Assembly: GCA_022775105.1 (NCBI GenBank)
Contig: JALFIX010000082.1
Location: 1 to 42,280, forward strand
Source: Prevotella sp.
GTDB taxonomy: Bacteria; Bacteroidota; Bacteroidia; Bacteroidales; Bacteroidaceae
Length of the DNA: 42,280 nt
Direction of reading: 5' to 3'
Part shown: piece by piece, positions 8,116 through 17,073 of the stretch
Position numbering within the stretch: the stretch's first letter is position 1
Layout: every line of letters begins with the position of its first letter
Made by a program: the position numbers and the translations under genes
The notes under the pieces: model-generated
Told to the model about the DNA's origin: nothing
Seen by the model: only the letters and a program-made list of their open reading frames with translations
Databases searched by the model: none

Positions 8116-9548
8116 TTAATATTATCCACAAAATTGAAGATACGGTTCCAGCGGATGCCTCCGAATCCTGAGCGGTCGGGGTCGCTCGACCACCAGATGA
8201 AGATTGGCTTGCCCACCACATGGTCTTCGGGCACGAATCCCCAATAGCGCGAGTCGGCTGAGTTGTGACGGTTGTCACCCATCATCCAGTAGTAGTCCAT
8301 CTTGAACGTATAGCTCTTCGCCTCCTTGCCGTTGATGAATATCTTGCCGTCCTTCACCTGCAGGTCGTTGTGCTCATACACCCTGATTGGACGCTCATAC
8401 ACCGCTATGTTGTCGAGCGTGAGGTTGATGCTCTTGCCCTTTGCGGGAATCCACACCGGACCGTAGTTGTCCCTTGTCCAGTGCTTGTTGCCGTTGAGCG
8501 GATAAATATCTGTGTCAGAGGCATCCGCGTTTATTGTGATGCTCTCCACGATGTCCTTGCGCTGCGAGAGCACTGCCACCGCGTGCTTGGTCAGAGGCAG
8601 ATAACCGGCGGTATTCAGGCTCACGAGGTCTTCCATGGATATACCAAGCTCTTCGAGCAAGTTCTCGGGAATCCTCTGCTTCAGTTTCACGTAATATGAA
8701 TACTGCACATTGTCGGGTTCCTTGTTTGGCTTGCCGTCGAGGAAGATGATACGGTTCTTTATCTGCAAGGTCTGTCCCGGAAGTCCCACACATCTCTTCA
8801 CATAGTTCTCCCTGCGGTCGGTGGGACGCGTGATTATCTCGCCGTATTCATTCTTGTTCTGCAGGATTATGTCCCTGCCGGCATTGTAAATAGTCGAGAA
8901 ATACTTCTCCCTCATCTCATAAGAAAGAGAATCGGGATTAGGACGCTGCGGATAAACCTGATAACCAATGCCGTAGCACATCTGGTAATAGTCGGCAGCC
9001 TGATATTGGGGAGCTGAGCAGAGAGTGTCGCCTGCAGGATAGTTGAACACCACTATGTCGTTGAGTTCCACCTTGCCAAGGCCCTCGGCACGGCGATAGT
9101 CCCAATGAGGCCACTCGATATATGACTTGCAGTCAACCACGGGCAGTGTATGCTGGGTCAAAGGCATGGTCAACGGTGTCTCGGGAATGCGCGGACCATA
9201 GCTCACCTTGCTCACGAAGAGGTAGTCGCCCGTGAGCAATGACTTCTCCAGCGAACTTGATGGTATCACATAGTTCTGGAAGAAGAACAGGTTGATGAAA
9301 TACACCGCCACAAGAGCGAACACCAACGCATCCACCCATGACATTACGAATCTCACCGGTCCGTCGGCATCCTTCCACCACTGCCATTTTATCTTCTTGG
9401 TTATATATACGTCATAAATAAACGGGATGACGATGACGCCAAGCCAGCTTTTGAGCCACACGAGGAAAGCTATATACAAGAGCAGCACCACGATGAATTT
9501 GGTCCACTGCACCTTCATGTTAAGTTTCTTTTTCTTTAAATCTTCCAT
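8112..9548 (-). CDS. lepB: Signal peptidase I
   Basis: The 478-residue membrane protease removes signal peptides from exported proteins. Two hydrophobic segments are seen at about residues 17-48 and 68-90. The catalytic Ser lies in VIPSSSLEKSLLTGD (Ser99) and the general-base Lys in ENYVKRCVGLPGQ; the conserved box YWMMGDNRHNSADSRYWG is near the C-terminus. A long insertion between the Ser and Lys boxes makes the protein larger than the E. coli enzyme (about 324 residues), as is common in Bacteroidetes. It lies between dapB and the WbqC-like gene and overlaps the latter by 4 nt. Confidence 0.95.
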   Translation of the reverse strand: MEDLKKKKLNMKVQWTKFIVVLLLYIAFLVWLKSWLGVIVIPFIYDVYITKKIKWQWWKDADGPVRFVMSWVDALVFALVAVYFINLFFFQNYVIPSSSLEKSLLTGDYLFVSKVSYGPRIPETPLTMPLTQHTLPVVDCKSYIEWPHWDYRRAEGLGKVELNDIVVFNYPAGDTLCSAPQYQAADYYQMCYGIGYQVYPQRPNPDSLSYEMREKYFSTIYNAGRDIILQNKNEYGEIITRPTDRRENYVKRCVGLPGQTLQIKNRIIFLDGKPNKEPDNVQYSYYVKLKQRIPENLLEELGISMEDLVSLNTAGYLPLTKHAVAVLSQRKDIVESITINADASDTDIYPLNGNKHWTRDNYGPVWIPAKGKSINLTLDNIAVYERPIRVYEHNDLQVKDGKIFINGKEAKSYTFKMDYYWMMGDNRHNSADSRYWGFVPEDHVVGKPIFIWWSSDPDRSGFGGIRWNRIFNFVDNIK

Positions 9549-9622
9549 TTTATGTTTTTATTTGTAGTCTAAATTCTATTCCTTAGACTATATTATTTTC
9601 GGAATTGCTACATCAATAAAAG

Positions 9623-10378
9623 TTAAAACTTAAACATGTCGGATATGGTGAGCAGGCCCTTGTGGTCCTTGGTAAACTCTGCTGCAAGCACTGCCCCGAG
9701 TGCAAATCCCTTGCGCGAGTGGGCATCATGGGTGATGGTGATGCTGTCAGCCTCACTGTCATACTTGATTGAATGTATTCCCGGCACCTCATCCCTACGG
9801 ATGCTGTCGATGCGCAACTTGTCGGCGGCAGCCTCTTTCTCGCCGCTCACCGTACCGTCGGGCGCAAGCAGTGTGCCCTTTGTCCAGTCATTCTTGCGGT
9901 CCAAGTCTGCCACAATCTCTTCTGCCAAGGTGATGGCCGTTCCGCTCGGGGCGTCGAGCTTATGGATGTGATGCACCTCCTCCATCTCCACGTCATACTG
10001 GGGGAATCCGTTCATTATCTTGGCAAGATAGCGGTTGACGGCAGAGAAGATGGCAACGCCGATGGAGAAGTTCGACGCCCAAAAGAGCGTGTTGCCTTCT
10101 TCATTACACAGGCGCTCCACGTCTGCCTTGTGGTCGTTCATCCATCCTGTTGATCCGCTCACCACCTTCACTCCGTGGCTGAACGCCTTGAGGTAGTTGC
10201 CGTATGCAACATGGGGGGCAGTAAACTCTATAGCCACGTCGGCTGATGCAAACTCCGGACTGTCAAAGTCCTGCTGGTTGTCGATGTCAATGATGCTGAC
10301 AATCTCGTGGCCGCGGCTAAGGGCTATCTGCTCTATCATCTTGCCCATCTTGCCATAGCCAATCAATGCTATCTTCAT
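9623..10378 (-). CDS. dapB: 4-hydroxy-tetrahydrodipicolinate reductase
   Basis: The 251-residue protein has the N-terminal nucleotide-binding motif GYGKMGK (residues 7-13) and the signature EEVHHIHKLDAPSGTA of DapB around residue 140. It reduces the dihydrodipicolinate precursor with NAD(P)H in the lysine and diaminopimelate pathway, so it supplies peptidoglycan synthesis. It is the first gene of the minus-strand set dapB-lepB-WbqC. A TAACTTTG box (complement of 10422-10429) lies about 45 nt upstream and probably drives the set; its -33 partner is weak. An 8-bp palindrome (TAGTCTAA, 9565-9590) lies between dapB and lepB. Confidence 0.95.
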   Translation of the reverse strand: MKIALIGYGKMGKMIEQIALSRGHEIVSIIDIDNQQDFDSPEFASADVAIEFTAPHVAYGNYLKAFSHGVKVVSGSTGWMNDHKADVERLCNEEGNTLFWASNFSIGVAIFSAVNRYLAKIMNGFPQYDVEMEEVHHIHKLDAPSGTAITLAEEIVADLDRKNDWTKGTLLAPDGTVSGEKEAAADKLRIDSIRRDEVPGIHSIKYDSEADSITITHDAHSRKGFALGAVLAAEFTKDHKGLLTISDMFKF

Positions 10379-10421
10379 GTTATTTCTACTTATTATATTA
10401 TACGGGTTGAAAAATCGGATG

Positions 10422-10429
10422 CAAAGTTA
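10422..10429 (-). promoter_or_regulatory. -7 box before dapB (TAACTTTG)
   Basis: The complement reads TAACTTTG, fitting TAnnTTTG, about 44 nt before the dapB start codon. Only an approximate -33 element (TTGG, 18 nt further up) is present. Confidence 0.5.
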
Positions 10430-10532
10430 GTGTTTTTATCCCACAAACCAACCAAAATAAGCTAAAAAAAGCGGAAAAGATGGCTTTTTTAAAGAAAATA
10501 CACCAAAAACTTGCAAAAAGTTGGCATTTTGC

Positions 10533-10563
10533 TTTGTCAAATGCCCTACTTTCACTACCTTTG
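10533..10563 (+). promoter_or_regulatory. Promoter of the DUF2851 gene
   Basis: TTTG at 10533-10536, a 19-nt spacer and TACCTTTG at 10556-10563. Transcription would begin near 10570, which supports the ATG at 10590 and excludes the in-frame upstream start at 10521. Confidence 0.8.
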
Positions 10564-10589
10564 TAGCAATTCTGAAAAACAGTTTGACA

Positions 10590-11897
10590 ATGGAACAACT
10601 GCTGCAATATGTGTGGAAACACAAGATTCTGCCGTTAACCTCCCTCGCCACCACCGACGGAAAGGCTGTGGAGATTATCGACCCCGGATTGCACAATCGC
10701 AATGCGGGGCCTGACTTCTTCAATGCCAAACTGCGCATTGGCAACACCATGTGGGTGGGAAATGTGGAGATACACGACCATTCGAAGGACTGGTACAGAC
10801 ACGGGCATGACTCCGACCCTGCTTACGACAATGTCATCCTTCACGTGGTGGAAGATGTGGATTGCGACGTGACGAACAGCAAGGGGGACTATATACCACA
10901 AATCAAACTTTGCGTCCCGATGACGGTGACGCTCAACTATAAGGAGCTTCTCAATGCAGATGCCTATCCTCCATGTTACAGGATTGTGCCCGACCTCTCG
11001 CAGCTCACAATACATTCATGGATGGCGGCTCTTCAGACCGAAAGGCTTGAGCGCAAGACGCAGGACATAGCACGACGTGCCGAGCGGGCCAACGGCTCGT
11101 GGGAGGACGCTTACTTCATCACCCTCGCCCGCAACTACGGTTTCGGCATCAATGGGGATGCCTTCGAACAGTGGGCTTTCAACGTGCCTCTTAACCAGGT
11201 GGCTCATCATCGCGACGACATCTTCCAGGTGGAGGCCATCTTCCTCGGACAAGCCGGCTTGCTCGACGTCAACGCCATTCCCGAGAAATACCAGAAGGAA
11301 GCCATGAACGACGGCTATTTCACCCGCCTGAAAAACGAATATACATATCTCGCCCATAAGTTTTCGCTCACACCGATGAATCGCACAATGTGGAAATTCC
11401 TCAGGCTGCGTCCACAAAACTTCCCGCACATCAGGATTTCACAACTTGCCACCTTATATCACGACCGAAAGACTTCACTGAGCCAACTGGTGGAATGTAA
11501 GAATGTGGATGAAATGCGACACATGCTCAGCACCCATGTTACGGATTATTGGGCCACCCACTATACCTTCGGTTCCGAGAGTGCCTCCAATAACAAGAGC
11601 CTGTCGCCATTTTCCATCAACCTCCTGATGATAAACACCGCCATACCCATGTTCTTCGCCTACGGGCGCCATACCTGCGACGACTCCCTCTGCGAAAGGG
11701 CATTCGATATGCTCGAACAGCTGAAAGCCGAGGACAACCACATCATAAGAATGTGGAAAGAATGTGGCCTCAAGGTTAAAACCGCCGGAGACAGCCAAGC
11801 CCTTATCCAGCTGAAAAACGAATACTGCGACCGCAAGGACTGCCTCCGCTGCCGCATAGGATACGAATACCTGAAAAGAGTGAAGAATGAAGAATGA
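10590..11897 (+). CDS. DUF2851 family protein
   Basis: The 435-residue protein (start MEQLLQYVWKHKIL at 10590, chosen because the promoter lies just before it) matches the DUF2851 family, which is common in Bacteroidetes and of unknown function. Recognisable segments are the N-terminal VWKHKILPL, the DPGLHNRNAGPDFFNAKLRIG stretch and the C-terminal cysteines in CDRKDCLRCRIGYEYLK, which may bind a metal. The last codons and stop (VKNEE) come from the heptamer array that follows. The thioesterase gene begins 94 nt downstream in the same direction. Confidence 0.85.
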   Translation: MEQLLQYVWKHKILPLTSLATTDGKAVEIIDPGLHNRNAGPDFFNAKLRIGNTMWVGNVEIHDHSKDWYRHGHDSDPAYDNVILHVVEDVDCDVTNSKGDYIPQIKLCVPMTVTLNYKELLNADAYPPCYRIVPDLSQLTIHSWMAALQTERLERKTQDIARRAERANGSWEDAYFITLARNYGFGINGDAFEQWAFNVPLNQVAHHRDDIFQVEAIFLGQAGLLDVNAIPEKYQKEAMNDGYFTRLKNEYTYLAHKFSLTPMNRTMWKFLRLRPQNFPHIRISQLATLYHDRKTSLSQLVECKNVDEMRHMLSTHVTDYWATHYTFGSESASNNKSLSPFSINLLMINTAIPMFFAYGRHTCDDSLCERAFDMLEQLKAEDNHIIRMWKECGLKVKTAGDSQALIQLKNEYCDRKDCLRCRIGYEYLKRVKNEE

Positions 11898-11990
11898 AGA
11901 ATGAAGAGTGAAGAATGAAGAATGAAGAATGATAGCAGCCCCCGTGCTCGGCGCGTCAGCGTCGAGTCCATAATAAAAAAAATAAAAACA
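11880..11990 (+). repeat. Post-stop heptamer array with GC-rich module
   Basis: At least seven 7-bp units (GAAGAAT with one GAAGAGT) begin inside the last codons of the DUF2851 gene and supply its TGA. They are followed by AGCAGCCCCCGTGCTCGGCG and CGTCAGCGTCGAGTC, a module that recurs after the heparinase-like gene at 18940-18980. Confidence 0.85.
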
Positions 11991-11991
11991 A

Positions 11992-12396
11992 ATGAAATAC
12001 GCATATGAAACCCGAATGACGGTGCGCGACTACGAGTGCGACATCGAGGGAATAGTGAACAATGCCAACTATCTCCACTACACCGAGCATACCCGTCATC
12101 TGTTCCTACAGCATTGCGGTCTCAGCTTTGCCGACATGCACCGCAAGGGCGTGGATGCCGTGGTGGCACGAATGAACCTCAAGTTCAAAACCCCGTTAGT
12201 GCCCGACGACACATTCATATCACGCCTTGCCATCAAGAAAGACGGAATAAAATATGTTTTCTATCAAGACATCTTCCGCGAAAGAGACGAAAAACTCTGT
12301 TTCTCGGGAGTGATAGAAATTGTATGCTTAGTCAACGGACGTCTCGCCAACAGCGATGATTACGACAGGGCTCTTGAAAAATACATAGGACAATAA
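11992..12396 (+). CDS. Acyl-CoA thioesterase, 4HBT (YbgC/FcbC-like) family
   Basis: The 134-residue protein is a single hotdog-fold domain. The signature VRDYECDIEGIVNNANYL near the N-terminus places the family's catalytic Asp in the D/E-containing turn, followed by YTEHTRHLFL. Such proteins hydrolyse acyl-CoA or acyl-ACP thioesters in the cytoplasm; the chain specificity cannot be read from sequence. It has the usual family length. One nucleotide separates it from dprA, so the two are probably co-transcribed. Confidence 0.88.
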   Translation: MKYAYETRMTVRDYECDIEGIVNNANYLHYTEHTRHLFLQHCGLSFADMHRKGVDAVVARMNLKFKTPLVPDDTFISRLAIKKDGIKYVFYQDIFRERDEKLCFSGVIEIVCLVNGRLANSDDYDRALEKYIGQ

Positions 12397-12397
12397 T

Positions 12398-13525
12398 ATG
12401 AACGAGCAGCAGCTTTTATATAATATGGCGCTCACGCGCATCGGGCATTTCAGTCTTGCCACCGCCTTGCATCTATATCGCACATTGGGCAGTGGCGAGG
12501 AGATTTTCTTACACCGCAATGAAATCGCCGATATTATCCCCGACTGCTCTCCACGCCTGTTGGAGAACATCAAGGACTGGAGCGAGCCTCTGAAACGGGC
12601 CGAACAGGAACTGGACTTCTGCCTCAACAACGACATAAAGGTTCTTTGTCTTGGCGACGGCTATTATCCGCAGCGTTTGGAAGATTGTCCTGATGCGCCT
12701 ATCGTCATGTATTACAAAGGCTCTGCTCTGCTCAATCAGGCACGTGTCATAAATATTGTAGGCACTCGTCACTGCACTCCCTACGGCGAGGACTTTATCC
12801 GAAAATTTCTACTTGAACTTAAGGCGATGTGCCCAGAGGTGCTTGTTGTTAGCGGTTTGGCATACGGTGTTGACATCAATGCACATGTCCAGGCTCTCAA
12901 CAATGGATATGAAACTGTGGGCGTCCTGGCTCACGGTCTCGACTATCTCTATCCCCAGGCCCACAAGGAGGTGGCAAGAAAAATGGTCAACTGCGGAGGA
13001 CTGCTCACCGAGTTTATGACTTGCACAAATGCCGACAAGGGCAATTTCGTCAGACGCAACCGCATTGTTGCAGGCATGTCAGATGCTTGCATCCTGGTGG
13101 AGTCAGCCTCCCACGGCGGAGGTCTCATCACTGCAGGCATTGCCAACGACTACAATCGGGATGTCTTTGCTGTTCCCGGCAGAATCGGCGACCACTTTTC
13201 TGTGGGTTGCAACAATATCATACGCGACAACAAGGCCATACTCCTCACGTCAGCCGAAGACTTCGTCAAAGCAATGGGATGGGAGAACGACGCCATGAGA
13301 ATAGAGGCACAGAGAAATGGAATTGAGCGCGAGCTATTCCCCGACCTGTCTCCAGAGCAAAAGAAGATATATGACATATTAAACGCCACCAACGACCTGT
13401 CGTTGAACATATTGTCGGTCAAATCGGCTATCCCCATCGGCAATTTGTCTGCCATCATGTTTCAAATGGAGATGATGGGAGTGGTAAAACCATACGCCGG
13501 TGGCACGTATCATCTTTTAAAATGA
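12398..13525 (+). CDS. dprA: DNA-processing protein DprA
   Basis: The 375-residue protein has an N-terminal helical region, a Rossmann-like DprA core and a C-terminal winged-helix part. Visible core motifs are SGLAYGVDINAH, GLLTEF, RNRIVAGMSDACILVES and GGGLITAG. DprA binds incoming single-stranded DNA and loads RecA during natural transformation; many non-competent bacteria keep it. It follows the thioesterase gene by one nucleotide. The stop codon TGA lies in an ATGAAAAATGG unit that opens the intergenic repeat at 13524. Confidence 0.94.
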   Translation: MNEQQLLYNMALTRIGHFSLATALHLYRTLGSGEEIFLHRNEIADIIPDCSPRLLENIKDWSEPLKRAEQELDFCLNNDIKVLCLGDGYYPQRLEDCPDAPIVMYYKGSALLNQARVINIVGTRHCTPYGEDFIRKFLLELKAMCPEVLVVSGLAYGVDINAHVQALNNGYETVGVLAHGLDYLYPQAHKEVARKMVNCGGLLTEFMTCTNADKGNFVRRNRIVAGMSDACILVESASHGGGLITAGIANDYNRDVFAVPGRIGDHFSVGCNNIIRDNKAILLTSAEDFVKAMGWENDAMRIEAQRNGIERELFPDLSPEQKKIYDILNATNDLSLNILSVKSAIPIGNLSAIMFQMEMMGVVKPYAGGTYHLLK

Positions 13526-13620
13526 AAAATGGCTGCGCAAACCGAACGCAGAGCCGAGCTTGCTCGAGCTATGCTTAGGTGCAGCCAGCCATCGACGAAG
13601 TCAATGAAGAATGAAGAACT
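13524..13620 (+). repeat. Composite intergenic repeat, copy 2
   Basis: The segment has the same head (GCTGCGCAAACCGAACGCAG, then GAGCTTGCTCGAGCTATGC) and tail (CATCGACGAAGTCAAT) as positions 1-178 but lacks the internal second half. It fills the whole gap between dprA and dus and ends in two heptamer-like units before the ATG. Confidence 0.85.
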
Positions 13621-14697
13621 ATGAAGATTGGAAATATAGAATTTGGCGAAAGGCCACTGTTCCTTGCCCCGATGGAGGATGTTACTGACATCGGTTTCCG
13701 TATGCTTTGCAAGCGTTACGGAGCGGCTATGGTATATACCGAGTTTGTCAGCGCCGAGGCACTGGTACGCTCGGTGAAGGCCACCGTCAACAAACTCACC
13801 ATCTGCGACGAGGAACGCCCCGTGGGCATACAGATATACGGACGCGACGTACCCGCCATGGTAGAGGCGGCAAAGATTGTGGAACAGGTGCATCCTGATG
13901 TCATCGACCTCAACTTCGGTTGTCCTGTAAAGAAAGTTGCAGGCAAGGGAGCCGGTGCCGGTATGTTGCAGAACATCCCCCTTATGCTCGAGATAACCCG
14001 CGAGGTGGTGAAGGCTGTGAAAACTCCCGTCACCGTGAAAACACGCCTTGGATGGAACTCCGAGCAGCTCATCATAACCGACCTTGCCGAACAACTGCAA
14101 GACTGCGGTATAGCCGCCCTCACAATCCACGGTCGCACCCGTGCCCAGATGTACACCGGCGAAGCCGACTGGACCCTCATCGGCGAAGTGAAAAACAACC
14201 CCCGCATCCACATCCCCATCATTGGCAATGGTGACATCACCACCCCCGACGAAGCCCGCCAAGCCTTCGACCGCTATGGTGTGGATGCCGTCATGATAGG
14301 CCGTGCCACCTTCGGTCGCCCCTGGATTTTCAAGGAGATAAGGGATAACACCCGCTCAGCCACCAGCGATAACACCCGCTCAGCCACCACCGACAACACC
14401 CCCTCAGCCACCGTTCTCGGCGATTTTGTCGCCGAGCCTCCCCTTTCCTCCCCCCTCTCCATCGACGCCAAGCTCGACATCCTCGAGGAGCAGCTCCGCA
14501 TAAACATCGCCCGCATCGATGAATACCGCGGCATCCTCCACACACGTCGCCACCTTGCCGCCTCCCCCATCTTCAAGGGCATTCCCGACTTCCGCCAAAC
14601 GCGCATAGCCATGCTCCGCGCCAACACCGCCGACGAGCTCCTCTCCATCCTCGAATCGACGCGACCCATCCTCAACTCCCTCAAAAATATATCATAA
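13621..14697 (+). CDS. dusB: tRNA-dihydrouridine synthase with in-frame repeat insertion
   Basis: The 358-residue flavoenzyme reduces uridine to dihydrouridine in tRNA. The FMN-binding start [14 protein letters not shown] and the catalytic Cys101 in [17 protein letters not shown] are intact, followed by [18 protein letters not shown] and GNGDI. After KEIRD (near residue 241) an insertion of about 35 residues interrupts the usual link to the C-terminal helical domain. It is made of three 8-residue repeats ([12 protein letters not shown]) and a hairpin-coding segment. The frame stays open and the helical domain follows, so the enzyme is probably active. The subtype dusB is assigned by similarity only. 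ruvB starts 13 nt downstream. Confidence 0.9.
   Translation: MKIGNIEFGERPLFLAPMEDVTDIGFRMLCKRYGAAMVYTEFVSAEALVRSVKATVNKLTICDEERPVGIQIYGRDVPAMVEAAKIVEQVHPDVIDLNFGCPVKKVAGKGAGAGMLQNIPLMLEITREVVKAVKTPVTVKTRLGWNSEQLIITDLAEQLQDCGIAALTIHGRTRAQMYTGEADWTLIGEVKNNPRIHIPIIGNGDITTPDEARQAFDRYGVDAVMIGRATFGRPWIFKEIRDNTRSATSDNTRSATTDNTPSATVLGDFVAEPPLSSPLSIDAKLDILEEQLRINIARIDEYRGILHTRRHLAASPIFKGIPDFRQTRIAMLRANTADELLSILESTRPILNSLKNIS
14344..14436 (+). repeat. In-frame tandem repeats plus perfect hairpin inside dus
   Basis: Three 24-bp units (14344-14367, 14368-14391, 14392-14415), each ending with CAGCCACC plus a variable triplet, precede a perfect hairpin at 14416-14436: CTCGGCGA, loop TTTTG, TCGCCGAG. A C-rich run (CCTCCCC) follows. 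The same plan is found in the heparinase-like gene at 17849-17910. Confidence 0.9.
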
Positions 14698-14710
14698 TAA
14701 TAACAATAGA

Positions 14711-15745
14711 ATGACAGAAGACTTTGACATAAGAGAAGAGCAGAACTTCAACTCTGCCGAAAAGGACTTTGAAAACGCCCTCCGCCCGCTCAAATTCAAT
14801 GATTTCAGCGGACAGAGCAAGGTGGTGGAAAACCTCCAGGTGTTTGTCGAGGCCGCAAAATACCGCGGCGAACCGCTCGACCACACGCTTCTCCACGGTC
14901 CTCCCGGACTCGGTAAGACCACCCTAAGCAATATAATCGCCAACGAACTCGGAGTAGGTTTCAAAATCACCAGCGGACCCGTGCTCGACAAGCCCGGAGA
15001 CCTTGCAGGCATACTCACATCCCTCGAAAAGAACGACGTTCTATTCATTGATGAGATTCACCGCCTGTCTCCAGTGGTGGAGGAATATCTCTACTCTGCC
15101 ATGGAGGACTACCGCATCGACATCATGATCGACAAGGGTCCTTCCGCCCGCTCCATTCAGATTGACCTCAATCCATTCACACTCGTGGGAGCCACCACCC
15201 GCAGCGGTCTCCTCACTGCCCCCCTTCGCGCTCGTTTTGGCATAAACCTGCATCTGGAATATTATGACCCCGAGACGCTTAAGCGCATTCTCAAGCGTTC
15301 GGCGAGCATCCTAAAGGTGCCCATCGACGACGATGCTGCCATTGAGATAGCCCGTCGCAGCCGTGGCACGCCACGTATAGCCAATGCTCTGTTGCGTCGT
15401 GTTCGTGACTTCGCCCAGGTGAAAGGCTCCGGTCGCATCGACTATGAGATTACGCAATATGCCCTAACGTCTCTCAACATCGACCGCTTCGGTCTCGACG
15501 AAACCGACAACAAGATTCTCCTCACCATCATCGACAAGTTCAAGGGTGGTCCTGTCGGCATAACCACCATCGCCACTGCCATCGGCGAGGATGCCGGAAC
15601 TGTTGAGGAGGTATATGAGCCATACCTGATAATGGAAGGTTTCATCAAGCGCACCCCCCGCGGCCGCATGGTCACCGAGTTAGCCTACAAGCATCTCGGC
15701 CGCAGCATGTTTGGCTCCAGCGAACAACTCTCCATCGATTTTTAA
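14711..15745 (+). CDS. ruvB: Holliday junction branch-migration helicase RuvB
   Basis: The 344-residue AAA+ motor drives branch migration of Holliday junctions together with RuvA. Walker A is GPPGLGKTT near residue 65, Walker B is FIDEIHRL, sensor segments are [18 protein letters not shown], and the C-terminal winged helix has [29 protein letters not shown]. The length is normal. It follows dus by 13 nt and precedes coaD by 97 nt. ruvA and ruvC are not in the window. The stop codon is followed by heptamer-like units (AAATGAAGAATTAAGAATGA). Confidence 0.97.
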   Translation: MTEDFDIREEQNFNSAEKDFENALRPLKFNDFSGQSKVVENLQVFVEAAKYRGEPLDHTLLHGPPGLGKTTLSNIIANELGVGFKITSGPVLDKPGDLAGILTSLEKNDVLFIDEIHRLSPVVEEYLYSAMEDYRIDIMIDKGPSARSIQIDLNPFTLVGATTRSGLLTAPLRARFGINLHLEYYDPETLKRILKRSASILKVPIDDDAAIEIARRSRGTPRIANALLRRVRDFAQVKGSGRIDYEITQYALTSLNIDRFGLDETDNKILLTIIDKFKGGPVGITTIATAIGEDAGTVEEVYEPYLIMEGFIKRTPRGRMVTELAYKHLGRSMFGSSEQLSIDF

Positions 15746-15842
15746 ATTTAAATGAAGAATTAAGAATGAGCTGCGCGATGACACCCTACAGTTGACCAGG
15801 GAACCGGAAGGCATTCTTCATTCTTCATTAGATAATAATAAA

Positions 15843-16289
15843 ATGACAGCAATATTCACGGGTAGTTTCGACCCATTCACAATAGGTCACTACGATATAG
15901 TTAGCCGTGCCCTGCCGCTCTTCTCCCGCATCGTCATCGGTGTGGGGGTCAACGAGCGCAAGCAGTATATGCAATCAGCAGAACAACGTTGCGCCACCAT
16001 CGCGAGTATTTATGCCGATGAACCCAAAATCGAGGTGAAGTCTTATTCCGACCTCACCGTGGATTTCGCCCGACGAGAGGGTGCTATATATATAATGAAA
16101 GGTGTGCGAAGCGTGAAGGACTTCGAGTATGAACGCGAACAGGCCGACATCAACCGTCAGCTCTCGGGCATCGACACCATCCTGCTCTATTCCGACCCAA
16201 GATATAGCAGCATATCATCAAGTATGGTGCGCGAGCTTATCCACTTCGGCCAGGATGTCAGTCGCTATCTGCCTCAGCTATTAAAATAA
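15843..16289 (+). CDS. coaD: Phosphopantetheine adenylyltransferase
   Basis: The 148-residue cytoplasmic enzyme transfers AMP to 4'-phosphopantetheine, the penultimate step of coenzyme A synthesis. The nucleotidyltransferase signature TGSFDPFTIGH is at residues 5-15 and the C-terminal ISSSMVREL motif is present. The ATG at 15843 is preferred over an in-frame upstream start at 15792 because the family begins at this point and the extra codons are encoded by heptamer-repeat DNA. The M15 peptidase gene begins 4 nt after its stop. Confidence 0.95.
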   Translation: MTAIFTGSFDPFTIGHYDIVSRALPLFSRIVIGVGVNERKQYMQSAEQRCATIASIYADEPKIEVKSYSDLTVDFARREGAIYIMKGVRSVKDFEYEREQADINRQLSGIDTILLYSDPRYSSISSSMVRELIHFGQDVSRYLPQLLK

Positions 16290-16293
16290 TAAT

Positions 16294-17010
16294 ATGAAAC
16301 ACTTTGATTTATTCAAAACCATATTTGCCCTATGCCTTATGCTGATGCCAATCCATCAGTCATTCGGGAAAGGCACGGGATATTCCCCGGGACAAACTGT
16401 GCCTGAGGACTATATCAAGAACCATGGCTATGGCGTGTTCTTCTCATCACAGGCCATCCCCGACTCAATATTTGCCTTAATGCAAGGCAAGACATTCAAG
16501 AAGGACTGCACCGTAGCCCGCTCTTCCTTGCGATATATCCTTTGCCTCCACCGTGATGCAAAGGGCAATGCCATAGTAGGGGAAATGGTGGTCAACAAGG
16601 ACATTGCAGATGATGTCCTGGATATTTTCCGCCAACTGTTCATCCACAGATACCCCATCGAGCGCATGCGGCTGATAGACTATTGGGATGCCGACGACGA
16701 GAAATCAATGACTGCCAACAACTCGTCGTCATTCAATTTCCGCTGCATATCCCACACCAACAAGGTGTCAAAGCACGGATGCGGCATGGCCATCGACATC
16801 AATCCTCTCTACAATCCATATCAAAAGCCCCTTGCCAACGGCAAGACGACGGTTGAGCCTGCCGCGGGCAAACCATATCTCAACCGCAATCTAAAGTTTG
16901 ATTACAAGATTTCGAAAGGCGACCTGTGTTATCGCCTCTTCAAGCAACATGGATTCAAATGGGGAGGCGACTGGACGTCGATGAAGGACTATCAACACTT
17001 TGAGAAGTGA
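16294..17010 (+). CDS. M15 family D-Ala-D-Ala carboxypeptidase-like metallopeptidase
   Basis: The 238-residue protein has a signal peptide (residues about 1-25, with a hydrophobic run FKTIFALCLMLMP) and an M15-type zinc peptidase domain. The motif SKHGCGMAID, near residue 159, provides the first His and the Asp ligand; the C-terminal WGGDWTSMKDYQHFEK supplies the last His. Such enzymes cleave peptide stems of peptidoglycan in the periplasm. It lies 4 nt after coaD, so the two are probably co-transcribed. A run of GGAATTA-type heptamers follows the stop. Confidence 0.88.
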   Translation: MKHFDLFKTIFALCLMLMPIHQSFGKGTGYSPGQTVPEDYIKNHGYGVFFSSQAIPDSIFALMQGKTFKKDCTVARSSLRYILCLHRDAKGNAIVGEMVVNKDIADDVLDIFRQLFIHRYPIERMRLIDYWDADDEKSMTANNSSSFNFRCISHTNKVSKHGCGMAIDINPLYNPYQKPLANGKTTVEPAAGKPYLNRNLKFDYKISKGDLCYRLFKQHGFKWGGDWTSMKDYQHFEK

Positions 17011-17019
17011 GAAGTCTTG

Positions 17020-17071
17020 GAATTAGAAATTAGAAATGAGGAATTAGGAATGAGGAATTAGGAATTAGGAA
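17020..17071 (+). repeat. Heptamer array of the GGAATTA type
   Basis: About seven 7-bp units alternating GGAATTA, GAAATTA and GGAATGA fill the gap between the M15 peptidase stop codon and the ATG of the heparinase-like gene. It is a variant of the GAAGAAT arrays seen after other genes. Confidence 0.8.
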
Positions 17072-17073
17072 TT

